From assembly GCA_017625755.1 (NCBI GenBank), contig JAGAKG010000057.1, positions 1-64,000 on the forward strand: a stretch of DNA of 64,000 nucleotides. Direction: 5' to 3'. The position numbers and the translations under genes were made by a program. The stretch's first letter is position 1. The number at the start of each line of letters is the position of its first letter. The notes under the pieces are model-generated. The model was not told the DNA's origin. It did no database searches and saw only the letters and a program-made list of their open reading frames with translations. Source of the stretch: Clostridia bacterium (GTDB lineage Bacteria > Bacillota > Clostridia > Oscillospirales > CAG-272). Below are positions 1 through 7,744 of this stretch, one piece after another.

Positions 1-759
1 AAGGTCTCTGTCGGTATCACCGATAAGAATCTCCTTTTTGTCCCCCTCCTCGGAATCCTCAAAGGAGTCAACAAGAATTCCAATATCGCGGAACGCCGTC
101 TTTATCGCAGTTGCCTGAGTCTTAGCCTCGGCGTCTCTGGAGTCGTATATGATTGTATAATCGCTCTTTCCGTCAACTCCGAGAGAAAGAGCTTCGTAGC
201 TCTCGCTCGTATAGGAGTAACCCTCGGAAAGCGTAACCACACCGTCCTCAAACTTCAACGCCGCTATAAGCATTTCGGCCGCTTCGGGATAAAGATATGT
301 GTTGCTTGCCGCAAGCACTATCTTGTTTCCCGACATAGTAACCGAATAGCTGTTCTCACCGAGAGCGCCGAGAGCCGCCGCCGAAGGCGCGTACTTGGTC
401 TCTCCTATGAGTATTTCGACTTTATCGTCGGAATGTGTGTGAAGCGCGTCGGAAACCGAAGTCATTTCCGCGCCGCATATGTCCTTCATCTCCCTTTGGA
501 GAATATCTATCGTGTCGAGAATACACGAGTTGGTAGCCGATTGGTAAACTATACCTATCTGAGGTACTCCGCCCGAGACCAATGTTATAGGTCCCGTGGA
601 GGCGGAGCCTCCGCCTCCCGTGGTTCCTGCGGTCGTGCCGTCTCCGTTACCGTCGCCGTCTCCGCCGCACGCTACGAACGAGAAGATACACAAGAAGGCA
701 AGCAGCACAGCGCAAATCCCTTTGAGCGAGGATACTATTGCTCTACTTTTTTTCTTCAT
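1..759 (-). CDS. secreted lipoprotein of unknown function (3' end beyond window)
   Basis: The 253 visible codons contain no stop, so the C-terminus lies outside the window. A signal peptide ends in a lipobox (FVAC, Cys31), followed by a Gly/Thr/Ser-rich linker, which predicts a lipid-anchored extracytoplasmic protein. Two similar short motifs, EILIGETKY and EILIGDTDR, recur about 90 residues apart and suggest a duplicated alpha/beta unit. I recall such motifs from N-terminal domains of some secreted glycosidase-like proteins, but that is only a hint. The start at 759 has a GGAGG 5 nt upstream. The gene lies 16 bp after the solute-binding protein gene, so both probably share one transcript and may handle the same extracellular ligand. 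No catalytic residue can be named. Confidence 0.8.
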   Translation of the reverse strand, partial: MKKKSRAIVSSLKGICAVLLAFLCIFSFVACGGDGDGNGDGTTAGTTGGGGSASTGPITLVSGGVPQIGIVYQSATNSCILDTIDILQREMKDICGAEMTSVSDALHTHSDDKVEILIGETKYAPSAAALGALGENSYSVTMSGNKIVLAASNTYLYPEAAEMLIAALKFEDGVVTLSEGYSYTSESYEALSLGVDGKSDYTIIYDSRDAEAKTQATAIKTAFRDIGILVDSFEDSEEGDKKEILIGDTDRDL

Positions 760-775
760 TGCTTCCTCCGTAAAC

Positions 776-2296
776 TTAACCCTTATATCCTTCGATAACC
801 TGAGCTATCTTAGCGTTTATTTCTCTCCAGTCGCCGAAGCCCGACATGATGTTGGTGCTTCTGTCGCTCATTTCTTTTCTGATAACATTGGATATTCCCG
901 TCTCGTAAACGGTGTCTATCTCAAATCTTGTTGTGCAAGGAATTTCCTCGTGGTGTCCGAAGATAACATCGAGCATCTCGATAGAATCGTTATCACGAAC
1001 AGTTCTTGTCTGAACGACTACATCGTAGTACTCATACTTAACGAGCTTGTAGGAGTATGCTGCGAGGTTTTCGAGAATGGTGCAGGTACGCTCAAGATCC
1101 TCGCGAGCCGTCTGTGCGGGAATACCGCAGGAAGCTGCGCCTCTGTATATCCAGCTTACATACTCTTCCTGATCCTCTGCGGAATACTTGGGAAGCGGAA
1201 TAATACCGTAGTTGAACTCAGCCGCACGAACCATCTGGATGTCACCAATAGTTCCTGCCATAAAGCTTCCCTGTCCCTTGGTAAAGAGGCTCTGGAAAGA
1301 CCAAGCTTCGTCCTTCGCGTTCGGGAAATCGCTCTTGTATGCTTCCGAAGCGTAGTCAGCAACTATGTAGTTGACCTTCTCAACCTCACCGTTGGACTGG
1401 AAGAAAGCGTTCATAATCGTGTTGTATACATTGACGAAGGTTTCGGTGTTTTCAAACTTGCGGAGAACATCATCCTCGTCCTGCTGAACGAGAACGAAAT
1501 CGCTCGCAACTATCATAGCCGAAACGAAGTCCTTGTGAGACAAAACGCCCCAGTTCTCGGTATCCTCGGTTGCGGTTGCCGCAACGATGTCCTTCAGAGC
1601 TTCGATAGTCCACTCGCCCTTTCTGACAAGCTCGTAAGGATAAGCCTGCTTGTTGTCAGAAAGTATGTTCTGGTTGAAGGTCATACCCCAGATGGAATCG
1701 TAATACATAAGCTGAAGATCGCCGAAAAGCTCAAAGCCGCGTCCGTCGATCTGAAGGCTCTTCATCGCGTCAGTAAACCACCAAGGCTTTTCAAAATTGA
1801 GGTAGTCCTCGCACTCCTCAACGGAGTAGTACGCGCCACTCTGCGCAAGAGGTGTCTGGAAAACTACCTCATTATATACTGCGTCGTATGTAGGAGTGGG
1901 GTCGTTGAGCAGCTTTCTCACCTCATCAGACACCTCCTGATAGCCCATGCTGATTTCTTTGATGTCGATTTTGAGCTTATCCTTAACAAAGCTGTTTCTC
2001 TGGAACATAGCCTGGTTGATCGAGTCAGATGTAACCGTGGGAACTATGGTAGTATTGGCATATCCCGAAGTGTTGTTAAGGAATGTAAATGTGTATCCCT
2101 CATAGTTGCCCGTGGGCAGATCCTCGTAAAGCGTGGGGTCGTCCTTTGAACCCGGATCGCCCGTTGCGTCACCGCCGCCAACAGTGGTGGAAACGGTAGT
2201 TTCCTCTCCCTCGCCGTCCTTCTTACACGAGGTAAGACCAAAAGCGGTCGTCATAACCATAAGAAGCGCGAGAAGCAAACAAATCTTCTTTTTCAT
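776..2296 (-). CDS. ABC-type extracellular solute-binding lipoprotein
   Basis: This 506-residue protein has a signal peptide ending in LTSC (lipidated Cys24), then an acidic Gly/Thr linker and an alpha/beta fold with aromatic-rich segments typical of family 1 (sugar-type) solute-binding proteins. It probably captures a carbohydrate outside the membrane and delivers it to an ABC permease. No permease or ATPase gene lies in the window, so the transporter must be off the left edge or elsewhere. The start follows a GAAAGGAAAGAG ribosome-binding site, and a promoter with a TATAAT box lies about 100 bp upstream. The ligand cannot be read from the sequence. A lipoprotein gene follows after 16 bp. 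Confidence 0.85.
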   Translation of the reverse strand: MKKKICLLLALLMVMTTAFGLTSCKKDGEGEETTVSTTVGGGDATGDPGSKDDPTLYEDLPTGNYEGYTFTFLNNTSGYANTTIVPTVTSDSINQAMFQRNSFVKDKLKIDIKEISMGYQEVSDEVRKLLNDPTPTYDAVYNEVVFQTPLAQSGAYYSVEECEDYLNFEKPWWFTDAMKSLQIDGRGFELFGDLQLMYYDSIWGMTFNQNILSDNKQAYPYELVRKGEWTIEALKDIVAATATEDTENWGVLSHKDFVSAMIVASDFVLVQQDEDDVLRKFENTETFVNVYNTIMNAFFQSNGEVEKVNYIVADYASEAYKSDFPNAKDEAWSFQSLFTKGQGSFMAGTIGDIQMVRAAEFNYGIIPLPKYSAEDQEEYVSWIYRGAASCGIPAQTAREDLERTCTILENLAAYSYKLVKYEYYDVVVQTRTVRDNDSIEMLDVIFGHHEEIPCTTRFEIDTVYETGISNVIRKEMSDRSTNIMSGFGDWREINAKIAQVIEGYKG

Positions 2297-2395
2297 ATTC
2301 TTTAATCTCTTTCCTTTCAGATTGTATTTGAGAAAGATGTGTCACAGAGCCCAAAACGGGTAGTCCTTTGGTAATAGTGACTCTCTCACGCATAT

Positions 2396-2424
2396 ATTAT
2401 ACCACTTTCATTTGTTCAAAGCAA
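2396..2424 (-). promoter_or_regulatory. promoter of the solute-binding protein operon
   Basis: On the minus strand TTGCTT and TATAAT are separated by 17 bp, and the -10 is extended by TG (TGGTATAAT). The predicted transcript starts near 2389, leaving a leader of about 95 nt before the ATG at 2296. Confidence 0.65.
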
Positions 2425-2883
2425 CCTATATTTTGGCACTAAATCTGTAAAATTGGTGCCTGTTTTCAAAAAAATCAGCAATTTATGGGTGTTTTTTGCA
2501 CAAAGCAGGCGACTTTTGACTCAACTAATTGAGGCAAAACAACAAAACACCGTCCCCTTTCTCTCGCTTTTTTGTAAAAATCAAAGATTTCTCAAAAAAA
2601 CGGCAAGAATCTCTTGCTTGAACCCCCATACAAAGCCATAAGCCCCTAAAAGCAAGCTCGCTCCATATTGTGTCATTTTGTGTAATTTGTTTTATATATT
2701 CCCTTTTGTTTATTAATATTATTTTTATAAATTAGTGTCGTTTTATCGAACAACCCCTAAACGGTAAAATCCAAACACACAAGCACGCCGCCTCGCTATG
2801 TTTGTGTGTTTATTTACAATTTCTGCAAAATTTTCCTTATATCAAGCAAGTTTGCCAGAAAATAGATTGCTTTTATTTAATAT
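2425..2883. other. AT-rich intergenic stretch without a recognised gene
   Basis: About 460 bp between the promoter of the solute-binding gene and the terminator of the XRE gene. The only short ORF (2453-2641, plus strand) has no ribosome-binding site and no recognisable product. An inverted repeat AAACACACAA / TTGTGTGTTT at 2773-2782 and 2802-2811 could form a 10-bp hairpin. Nothing else stands out. Confidence 0.5.
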
Positions 2884-2909
2884 AAAAAAGCTACCGCCGA
2901 AGCGGTAGC
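2884..2909 (-). terminator. rho-independent terminator of the XRE gene
   Basis: On the minus strand an 8-bp stem GCTACCGC/GCGGTAGC with a TTCG tetraloop is followed directly by TTTTTT. It lies 60 bp past the stop codon of the XRE regulator. Confidence 0.85.
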
Positions 2910-2969
2910 CTTGATTTGTTTAATTAAGTTTGCCTGTCATTGTTTTAAGGCACAAAGCCGTCGCCTGTG

Positions 2970-3287
2970 TCACAACTCATGTGGTTGCTCGGTAATCAGG
3001 TCTCCTGCCGAAATACCCGTTCCGTGGCTCAGCTTATCCAGCACATCAAGCGAAGCGTTCGCATCGCAATTTTCAATTCTCGAAAGATACTTAATATCCA
3101 GTTCGCAATTAAGCGCAAGACTTTCTCTCGAAAGATTAAGTCTCTTTCTGTACTCCAACAAATTTTTTGATAAACATTTTCTTGATCTCTTATCCGTCTG
3201 AATATTAAGTTTAGGTGCTCTATACACTGTCTTGCTCCGCCTTTTGATATTTCTACCCACACATTCATCAGACCAAGGCTTCACCAA
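2970..3287 (-). CDS. XRE-family helix-turn-helix regulator
   Basis: This 105-residue protein has a C-terminal Cro/C1-type DNA-binding domain (about residues 42-98): LLEYRKRLNLSRESLA, the recognition helix region up to YLSRIEN, then LDVLDKLSHGTGIS. The basic N-terminal 40 residues match nothing I know, and the start is uncertain: TTG at 3287, GTG at 3284 and a later GTG are all possible, with only a weak AGGA upstream. It is transcribed away from a small plus-strand gene, and a perfect 16-bp palindrome sits 23 bp upstream of its start, so it probably represses itself and that gene. It is monocistronic with a strong terminator. Confidence 0.75.
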   Translation of the reverse strand: MVKPWSDECVGRNIKRRSKTVYRAPKLNIQTDKRSRKCLSKNLLEYRKRLNLSRESLALNCELDIKYLSRIENCDANASLDVLDKLSHGTGISAGDLITEQPHEL

Positions 3288-3310
3288 AAAATTACAAAAA
3301 TTTTCCTAAA

Positions 3311-3326
3311 AGGGTCAATTGACCCT
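3311..3326. promoter_or_regulatory. perfect palindromic operator between divergent genes
   Basis: AGGGTCAATTGACCCT is a perfect 16-bp inverted repeat. It lies just upstream of a TATAAT box (3348-3353) that serves the plus-strand small gene, overlapping or abutting its -35 region, and within 25 bp of the XRE gene start. Its place and symmetry fit a dimeric XRE repressor site. Confidence 0.6.
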
Positions 3327-3385
3327 GGAATTTTATGTCAAAAAGCGTATAATGGTGTCACACCTCAAGAAAGGAGGAGCGCAAA

Positions 3386-3646
3386 ATGAAGACGATCAAG
3401 CCAATCCACGATAAAGTGGAATCTCTCAATGTCGAATGTGAATACATAGCGGTTGTGGTTGCCAAAAACGACGCAGAAGATGTTTATGGCATAGCCGCGC
3501 GTGACGCGCAGGACGACAAGCTGCTGTGCATCAGGGAAATCGGCACCGACAAAGAGCGTACCGTCTCAATCGTTGATATTCTGAACCATCATAGAGTGCC
3601 TTGCGTGCATTTCTTCGATGTAGTCAACGATCTGATGAATGAATAG
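3386..3646 (+). CDS. small conserved-looking protein of unknown function
   Basis: This 86-residue acidic protein has no signal peptide or membrane segment, and I do not recognise its family. It has an excellent ribosome-binding site (AAGGAGG, about 7 nt before ATG) and a TATAAT box 33 bp upstream, which supports real expression. The sequence reads as a compact alpha/beta domain (ECEYIAVVVAKNDAEDVYGIAARD, then LLCIREIGTDKERTVSIVDILNHH). It is divergent from the XRE gene across a palindrome and is therefore probably under its control. AT-rich DNA follows, without an obvious terminator hairpin. Confidence 0.7.
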   Translation: MKTIKPIHDKVESLNVECEYIAVVVAKNDAEDVYGIAARDAQDDKLLCIREIGTDKERTVSIVDILNHHRVPCVHFFDVVNDLMNE

Positions 3647-3732
3647 GTATTGAATTTTTTGGACTCCGCCGTTTGGCTATTCTGACTTTCCTTTGAATTT
3701 TTTTAAAGCTTAAGGGGTAAAATAAGAAATTC

Positions 3733-4161
3733 TTACGCACAGGTTTCATAGTATTCAATGGTTTCGCTCTCGCCTATATTATCGGTATAGGCAATAACCG
3801 TGAATACCGCCTTGTACTGCACGCCTATTTCAGACTCAAAGTCAATGCTGATACCCAAGGTACCTATCGTTTTGCTGCCTGAAGCCTCGGTTATGTATTC
3901 GTAGTGCGAGCCGTTCCATTTGTAGAGATAAAGCGTACCTGCGATAATATCCGCCGTAGACTGCTTTCTTGCAGTGCCACTAACAGCTCCCTGGGTTCCG
4001 TCAAACGCCATATCAATGTGCATATTTGCAATGCTCGTCCACCTCGGTTCAACCGTTTCCTCGGGCTTTTCTGCCGCAAAGGTGGGTATCGCAAAAGAAC
4101 AAAGCATAATTATTGCAAGTGAAAGCGAGATAATTGCTTTTATTAAATTATTGTGTTTCAT
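3733..4161 (-). CDS. secreted protein of unknown function (DUF6147-like?)
   Basis: This 142-residue protein has a clear Sec signal peptide (about residues 1-30, ending PTFAA) and an EPRW motif at the start of the mature chain, then a predicted all-beta domain rich in Thr, Ser, Tyr and Ile. It resembles small exported Clostridia proteins annotated DUF6147; this is from memory and unverified. The ATG has a GGAGG site. It lies downstream of an ECF sigma/anti-sigma pair on the same strand but beyond a terminator hairpin, so it is expressed by readthrough or by a promoter I could not place. It may be an output of that envelope-stress module. Confidence 0.65.
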   Translation of the reverse strand: MKHNNLIKAIISLSLAIIMLCSFAIPTFAAEKPEETVEPRWTSIANMHIDMAFDGTQGAVSGTARKQSTADIIAGTLYLYKWNGSHYEYITEASGSKTIGTLGISIDFESEIGVQYKAVFTVIAYTDNIGESETIEYYETCA

Positions 4162-4208
4162 TTTTCCTCCAATGTCATATAGACATAGGCGGGTCCAATA
4201 TTCATAAC

Positions 4209-4250
4209 AAAAAAATCCCGAAAATGTGACAAAATTTTCAGGATTTTTTT
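4209..4250 (-). terminator. terminator after the anti-sigma gene
   Basis: On the minus strand AAATCCTGAAAAT pairs with ATTTTCGGGATTT (one G-U type mismatch) and is followed by a run of T. It lies 22 bp past the stop of the anti-sigma gene. The plus strand also has T-runs, so it may act in both directions. Confidence 0.75.
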
Positions 4251-4271
4251 ATTTTTATTTTTTATGTGAAT

Positions 4272-5024
4272 TTATTTTACGCTTTCGGCATATCCGATAA
4301 GTGTCTGGATATCACATTCGGTAGAGGATATATAATACGAATATTCCCCGTCGCTCCAGAGTATATAGGTCTCTTTTTTATCTAAATATTCAACAACGGT
4401 GGCTTCATTTCCGTTGATATCGGTGTATGTAACCGTCGCATCTTCGCTATCAACATGATTATCATTCGGTTTCAATAATCTTTGTGCAAAAGAGAAAAGA
4501 TAATCTTCGTTGAGATAATAGTCTATATTAATTGTTGCGAGATTTTCTATCACCAAATCCTCCCAAACCCCGTCGGGCAGGTTTGTCGGCTTGCGAATCT
4601 GCTCGATTTGCGTGGGAACAGCCTTTATCTCCGCCTCGGTGGTGGCTGTGGTCTCCTCCTCATAGCTCGTCTCCTTCACCTTTCCCTCGGAATCCTCATA
4701 GCGAACCGAAAAGTGGTCATCATACCACTCAACTATCGCTTCATATATCGCCTGTCTCCACCCGGGGACACAGCCTATGAGAACACCCGTCAGCGCAAGC
4801 ATTATCAGAAGCGCGACCGCAACTCTCGACGCCACCCTACCGAAGGGTCGCAGAGCCGCTCTGCGCTTGTACTTGTTTATATTACGCCTTCTCTTACGAT
4901 AATACGAGGCGTCAAATTCAACAGCTGAAACATCTGTATCCTTAAGCGCCTTCACATCTTCTTCTAAGCACTTTGTTGCCGCCAATGCAATCAAATGGTC
5001 TAATTTATCCGCGTTATTTTGCAT
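4272..5024 (-). CDS. membrane anti-sigma factor-like protein with C-terminal DUF4367-like domain
   Basis: This 250-residue protein has a basic cytoplasmic N-terminal region (about 1-62, with RKRRRNINKYKRR), one transmembrane helix (about 66-85) and an extracytoplasmic part with an acidic Thr-rich linker and a C-terminal DUF4367-like domain ending in LIGYAESVK. It overlaps the upstream ECF sigma gene by 11 bp, so the two are translationally coupled. That arrangement is typical of sigma/anti-sigma pairs in which the membrane protein holds the sigma factor until an envelope signal arrives. The N-terminus lacks a zinc-binding HxxxCxxC motif, so it is not a ZAS-type anti-sigma. The signal is unknown. 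Confidence 0.75.
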   Translation of the reverse strand: MQNNADKLDHLIALAATKCLEEDVKALKDTDVSAVEFDASYYRKRRRNINKYKRRAALRPFGRVASRVAVALLIMLALTGVLIGCVPGWRQAIYEAIVEWYDDHFSVRYEDSEGKVKETSYEEETTATTEAEIKAVPTQIEQIRKPTNLPDGVWEDLVIENLATINIDYYLNEDYLFSFAQRLLKPNDNHVDSEDATVTYTDINGNEATVVEYLDKKETYILWSDGEYSYYISSTECDIQTLIGYAESVK

Positions 5025-5595
5025 ACAGATCCTTACCTCCCATCTCCAGAAGTAGCTTTTTCGCTCGCGAATATCTCTTTCTCACAAGCTCGTTCGAGAT
5101 ATTCATTAGTTCGGCAATAGTTTGATTGTCAAAGCCTAAGCTTTTGAGCAAAAGAATGTCGCGGTATTTGCTGTCGAGCTTGTTTATAAGATTATGAAGC
5201 TGCTCGCAATTTTCCTCGCTGATATATAATTTCTCCACAGCGGACTCATAATCGGGAATGTCCATTTCCTCATATTCGTCCTCATCGTAATTGTATTTCA
5301 CAAGAGAATACTCATTCTCATTCTTGCGTTTTTTCACTCGCCAGGCGTTTAACGCGCAATTCCGTCCAACCACAGACATCAACTTATCAATATACCCAAA
5401 ATCCCGCGCTATCTTGAATTTTTCGACCCCTTCGCTGATTATCCTGATAACTTCATGCACACAATCCTCTGCATCGTGATGGTTGTTCAAATGGCTCATA
5501 GCGATTGAATAAAGTTGTTTTTCATACCGTATATATATTTCCTCCACAAAAGCGAGATCGTCATCATCTTCAATATTCAGAAATATCGGTAACAC
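5014..5595 (-). CDS. ECF-type RNA polymerase sigma factor
   Basis: This 193-residue sigma-70 family protein has region 2 at about residues 18-95 (HLNNHHDAEDCVHEV, then GYIDKLMSVVGRNCALNAWR) and region 4 at about 130-185 (LDSKYRDILLLKSLGFDNQTIAELMNIS, with recognition helix LVRKRYSRAKKLL). There is no region 1 or 3, as in the extracytoplasmic-function group. The start is GTG with a GGGGGTG site about 7 nt upstream. Its promoter is TTGCAA-17-TACAAT, a housekeeping type, so no self-recognised ECF promoter is visible. The next gene is its likely anti-sigma partner. Confidence 0.85.
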   Translation of the reverse strand: MLPIFLNIEDDDDLAFVEEIYIRYEKQLYSIAMSHLNNHHDAEDCVHEVIRIISEGVEKFKIARDFGYIDKLMSVVGRNCALNAWRVKKRKNENEYSLVKYNYDEDEYEEMDIPDYESAVEKLYISEENCEQLHNLINKLDSKYRDILLLKSLGFDNQTIAELMNISNELVRKRYSRAKKLLLEMGGKDLYAK

Positions 5596-5660
5596 ACAAG
5601 CACCCCCTCTTGTTTTTATGATTTATTGTGCAATAGTTACTCATAACTACTTTAATCCTC

Positions 5661-5689
5661 ATTGTACCACAAATTTCGACTTATTGCAA
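5661..5689 (-). promoter_or_regulatory. promoter of the ECF sigma operon
   Basis: On the minus strand TTGCAA and TACAAT are separated by exactly 17 bp. It lies 66 bp upstream of the GTG start. Confidence 0.75.
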
Positions 5690-5747
5690 GATTTATAAAA
5701 ATATTTAATCCACAATAAGACATTATCAAATACATTTTTTAAAATAA

Positions 5748-5791
5748 TTCGGACACATCACTAAGGCGAAACCTTAAATGATGTGTCCGAA
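5748..5791. repeat. dispersed hairpin repeat, copy 1
   Basis: An inverted repeat GGACACATCA ... TGATGTGTCC (core 5751-5788) with inner CTAAGG/CCTTAA pairing. The 38-bp core differs at one base from a second copy at 6602-6639 in the same orientation. It lies downstream of the minus-strand acetyltransferase gene, and its minus-strand form is followed by ATTATTTT, so it may terminate transcription. Confidence 0.85.
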
Positions 5792-5879
5792 GTTTTATTT
5801 ATGAATGCCATTCAAGACACCGTAGTGAATTGAGAAACAAAGTCCAATTTATTTTAATTTTTATGGTTATTAAGCAAAT

Positions 5880-6356
5880 TTAAATATGCAGAGCAGGAAT
5901 ATTAAATCGCAACACTCTTAAAAATTTGTTTTTCTTAACAAACTCAAAGCCGTAACGCTCATAACATTTTATCGCATTAATGTTATTCGTTTTACATGCT
6001 AAATACATGTTAGAAATATTTTTTTCCAACAGCCAACTAGATATCAAATCAAGAATTTGATGTGCATATCCTCTTCCTCTGAAGTTTTCATACACGGTAA
6101 AATCAAACAGAAAGCTTTCGGCTTTTTTCACTTTATAGTGAAATTCTTTTCCGCCATTCAAAACTATACCCGCATAACCAATCAGCTGCTCGTCCTCATT
6201 AAAAAAGCCAAACATTTTAACAAATTCAGACTGCTTCTTTATAAGCCTAATGATATTATTCACATCAAAATATCCCCCACACAAGGACTCTAAGTCCTCA
6301 TCGTTAAGCAATCTCATACTCAGCGCATTTTCATTATGTAGATTGGGTTTATTCAT
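5880..6356 (-). CDS. GNAT-family N-acetyltransferase
   Basis: The GNAT fold is recognisable from the acetyl-CoA pyrophosphate loop FRGRGYA and the C-terminal NAIKCYERYGFEFV helix-strand motif. It would move an acetyl group from acetyl-CoA to an amine; the substrate is unknown. I chose the ATG at 6356 (MNKPNL), which starts just before the conserved fold. A longer reading from TTG at 6458 is open but has no ribosome-binding site. The gene is much richer in A and T than its neighbours and is flanked by two nearly identical 38-bp hairpin repeats in direct orientation, so it may be acquired. Confidence 0.8.
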   Translation of the reverse strand: MNKPNLHNENALSMRLLNDEDLESLCGGYFDVNNIIRLIKKQSEFVKMFGFFNEDEQLIGYAGIVLNGGKEFHYKVKKAESFLFDFTVYENFRGRGYAHQILDLISSWLLEKNISNMYLACKTNNINAIKCYERYGFEFVKKNKFLRVLRFNIPALHI

Positions 6357-6601
6357 ATCGATTTTGTATATACAATGTTCGTACGATGATAAAACACACC
6401 TCTTGAAAATTTTTATTGAAAACACCTGTTTTTCCCTCACATATTTGTTAAAATGCAAATTATATTTTTATATTATCAAATTTTTATACTGCACTTTTAT
6501 ATCTCAGTTATTATACTATAATAATAACAAAATGTCAATATGTTATAAATATTTAATGTTTTAGATATTTGAATAATTTCTATAAAAAACGCCAAAAAAG
6601 A

Positions 6602-6639
6602 GGACACATCACTAAGGCAAAACCTTAAATGATGTGTCC
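6602..6639. repeat. dispersed hairpin repeat, copy 2
   Basis: Matches copy 1 (5751-5788) at 37 of 38 positions. It lies past the GGGtGRT operon; on the minus strand the hairpin is followed by TCTTTTTT, a good terminator tail. Confidence 0.85.
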
Positions 6640-6657
6640 AACTTTTTATTTAATCTT

Positions 6658-6707
6658 GTAGGGGCGATTCACGAATCGCCCGCGGGTCATTCATGAATGA
6701 CCCCTAC
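6658..6707. repeat. GTAGGGG/CCCCTAC intergenic repeat (R1)
   Basis: A 50-bp unit with terminal inverted repeats GTAGGGG and CCCCTAC around two internal palindromes: GGGCGATTC-GAATCGCCC and the perfect GGGTCATTCATGAATGACCC. Related units occur at 16982, 33801, 37635, 37763 and 50864. Confidence 0.8.
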
Positions 6708-6728
6708 GAAAGCCTTATAAATCAAGAC

Positions 6729-7727
6729 TTATTTGCTTGCCTCTTCGATAGCAACTGCAACAGCCACAGTCATACCAACCATAGGGTTGTTACCTGCTCC
6801 GATAAGTCCCATCATCTCTACATGAGCGGGAACGGAGGAAGAACCTGCGAACTGAGCATCGCCGTGCATTCTTCCGAGTGTATCGGTCATACCGTAGGAA
6901 GCAGGACCTGCTGCCATGTTATCGGGGTGGAGAGTTCTACCCGTACCGCCGCCCGAAGCAACCGAGAAGTACTTAACGCCGTTCTCCTGACACCACTTCT
7001 TATAGGTTCCTGCAACGGGGTGCTGGAATCTTGTGGGGTTAGTTGAGTTACCCGTGATAGAAACGCCAACATTCTCAAGTCTCATTATAGCAACTCCCTC
7101 GGGAACGCTATCGGAACCGTAGCACTTAACCTTAGCTCTGTCACCCGTGGAGTATGCGGTTTCCTTGATAACCTTAACTTCCTCTGCGTAAGGATCAAAC
7201 TCGGTCTGAACATAGGTAAAGCCGTTGATTCTGGAAATGATCATAGCGGCGTCCTTACCAAGACCGTTAAGGATTACGCGGAGGGGCTTAACTCTTACCT
7301 TATTTGCGTTGAGCGCTATCTTGATAGCACCCTCAGCAGCTGCGAAGGACTCGTGTCCTGCGAGGAAGCAGAAGCACTCTGTCTCCTCAGAAAGGAGCAT
7401 TGAGCCAAGGTTTCCGTGGCCAAGACCAACCTTACGGTTCTCAGCAACAGAGCCGGGGATACAAAATGCCTGAAGTCCGATACCGATAGCGGCAGCGGCG
7501 TCAGATGCCTTTGTGCAGCCCTTCTTTATTGCGATAGCCGCGCCTACTGTGTACGCCCACTTTGCGTTCTCGAACGCGATAGGCTGTGTTTCTTCTACTA
7601 TCTTATAAGGGTCGATTCCCTTTGCGTCGCAAATCTCCTTACATTCGTCAATGGAGGAAATGCCGTATTCCTTAAGAACCGCGAGAATTTTCGCCTCGCG
7701 TCTTTCATAACCTTCAAAATGTGCCAT
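6729..7727 (-). CDS. GGGtGRT protein
   Basis: This 332-residue protein carries the signature GGGTGRT at residues 259-265 (ASGGGTGRTLHPDN), after which the family is named, and a Gly/Met-rich C-terminus (MMGLIGAGNNPMVGM). The biochemical function is not established as far as I know. It has no signal peptide and is probably cytoplasmic. The start has a GGAGG site and lies 17 bp after a NifU-like iron-sulfur scaffold gene. This pairing recurs in anaerobes and suggests a role with an Fe-S or redox cofactor. Conserved cysteines (about 29, 33, 71, 89, 118, 120) could bind a cluster. It is the last gene of a four-gene operon. Confidence 0.85.
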   Translation of the reverse strand: MAHFEGYERREAKILAVLKEYGISSIDECKEICDAKGIDPYKIVEETQPIAFENAKWAYTVGAAIAIKKGCTKASDAAAAIGIGLQAFCIPGSVAENRKVGLGHGNLGSMLLSEETECFCFLAGHESFAAAEGAIKIALNANKVRVKPLRVILNGLGKDAAMIISRINGFTYVQTEFDPYAEEVKVIKETAYSTGDRAKVKCYGSDSVPEGVAIMRLENVGVSITGNSTNPTRFQHPVAGTYKKWCQENGVKYFSVASGGGTGRTLHPDNMAAGPASYGMTDTLGRMHGDAQFAGSSSVPAHVEMMGLIGAGNNPMVGMTVAVAVAIEEASK

Positions 7728-7744
7728 TTATATTTCCTCCTTAA

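Noticed and set aside
596..2149. 517-codon plus-strand frame opposite the solute-binding gene
   Set aside because: It is antisense to a gene with a clear lipoprotein signal and good start, and has no family resemblance; codon bias of the real gene keeps the opposite frame open.
2453..2641. 62-codon frame in the AT-rich gap
   Set aside because: No ribosome-binding site, no family, and base composition like non-coding DNA.
3319..3353. TTGACC and TATAAT at 3319/3348 as one promoter
   Set aside because: The spacer would be 23 bp, too long; the TTGACC is part of the palindrome, and the true -35 is probably weak.
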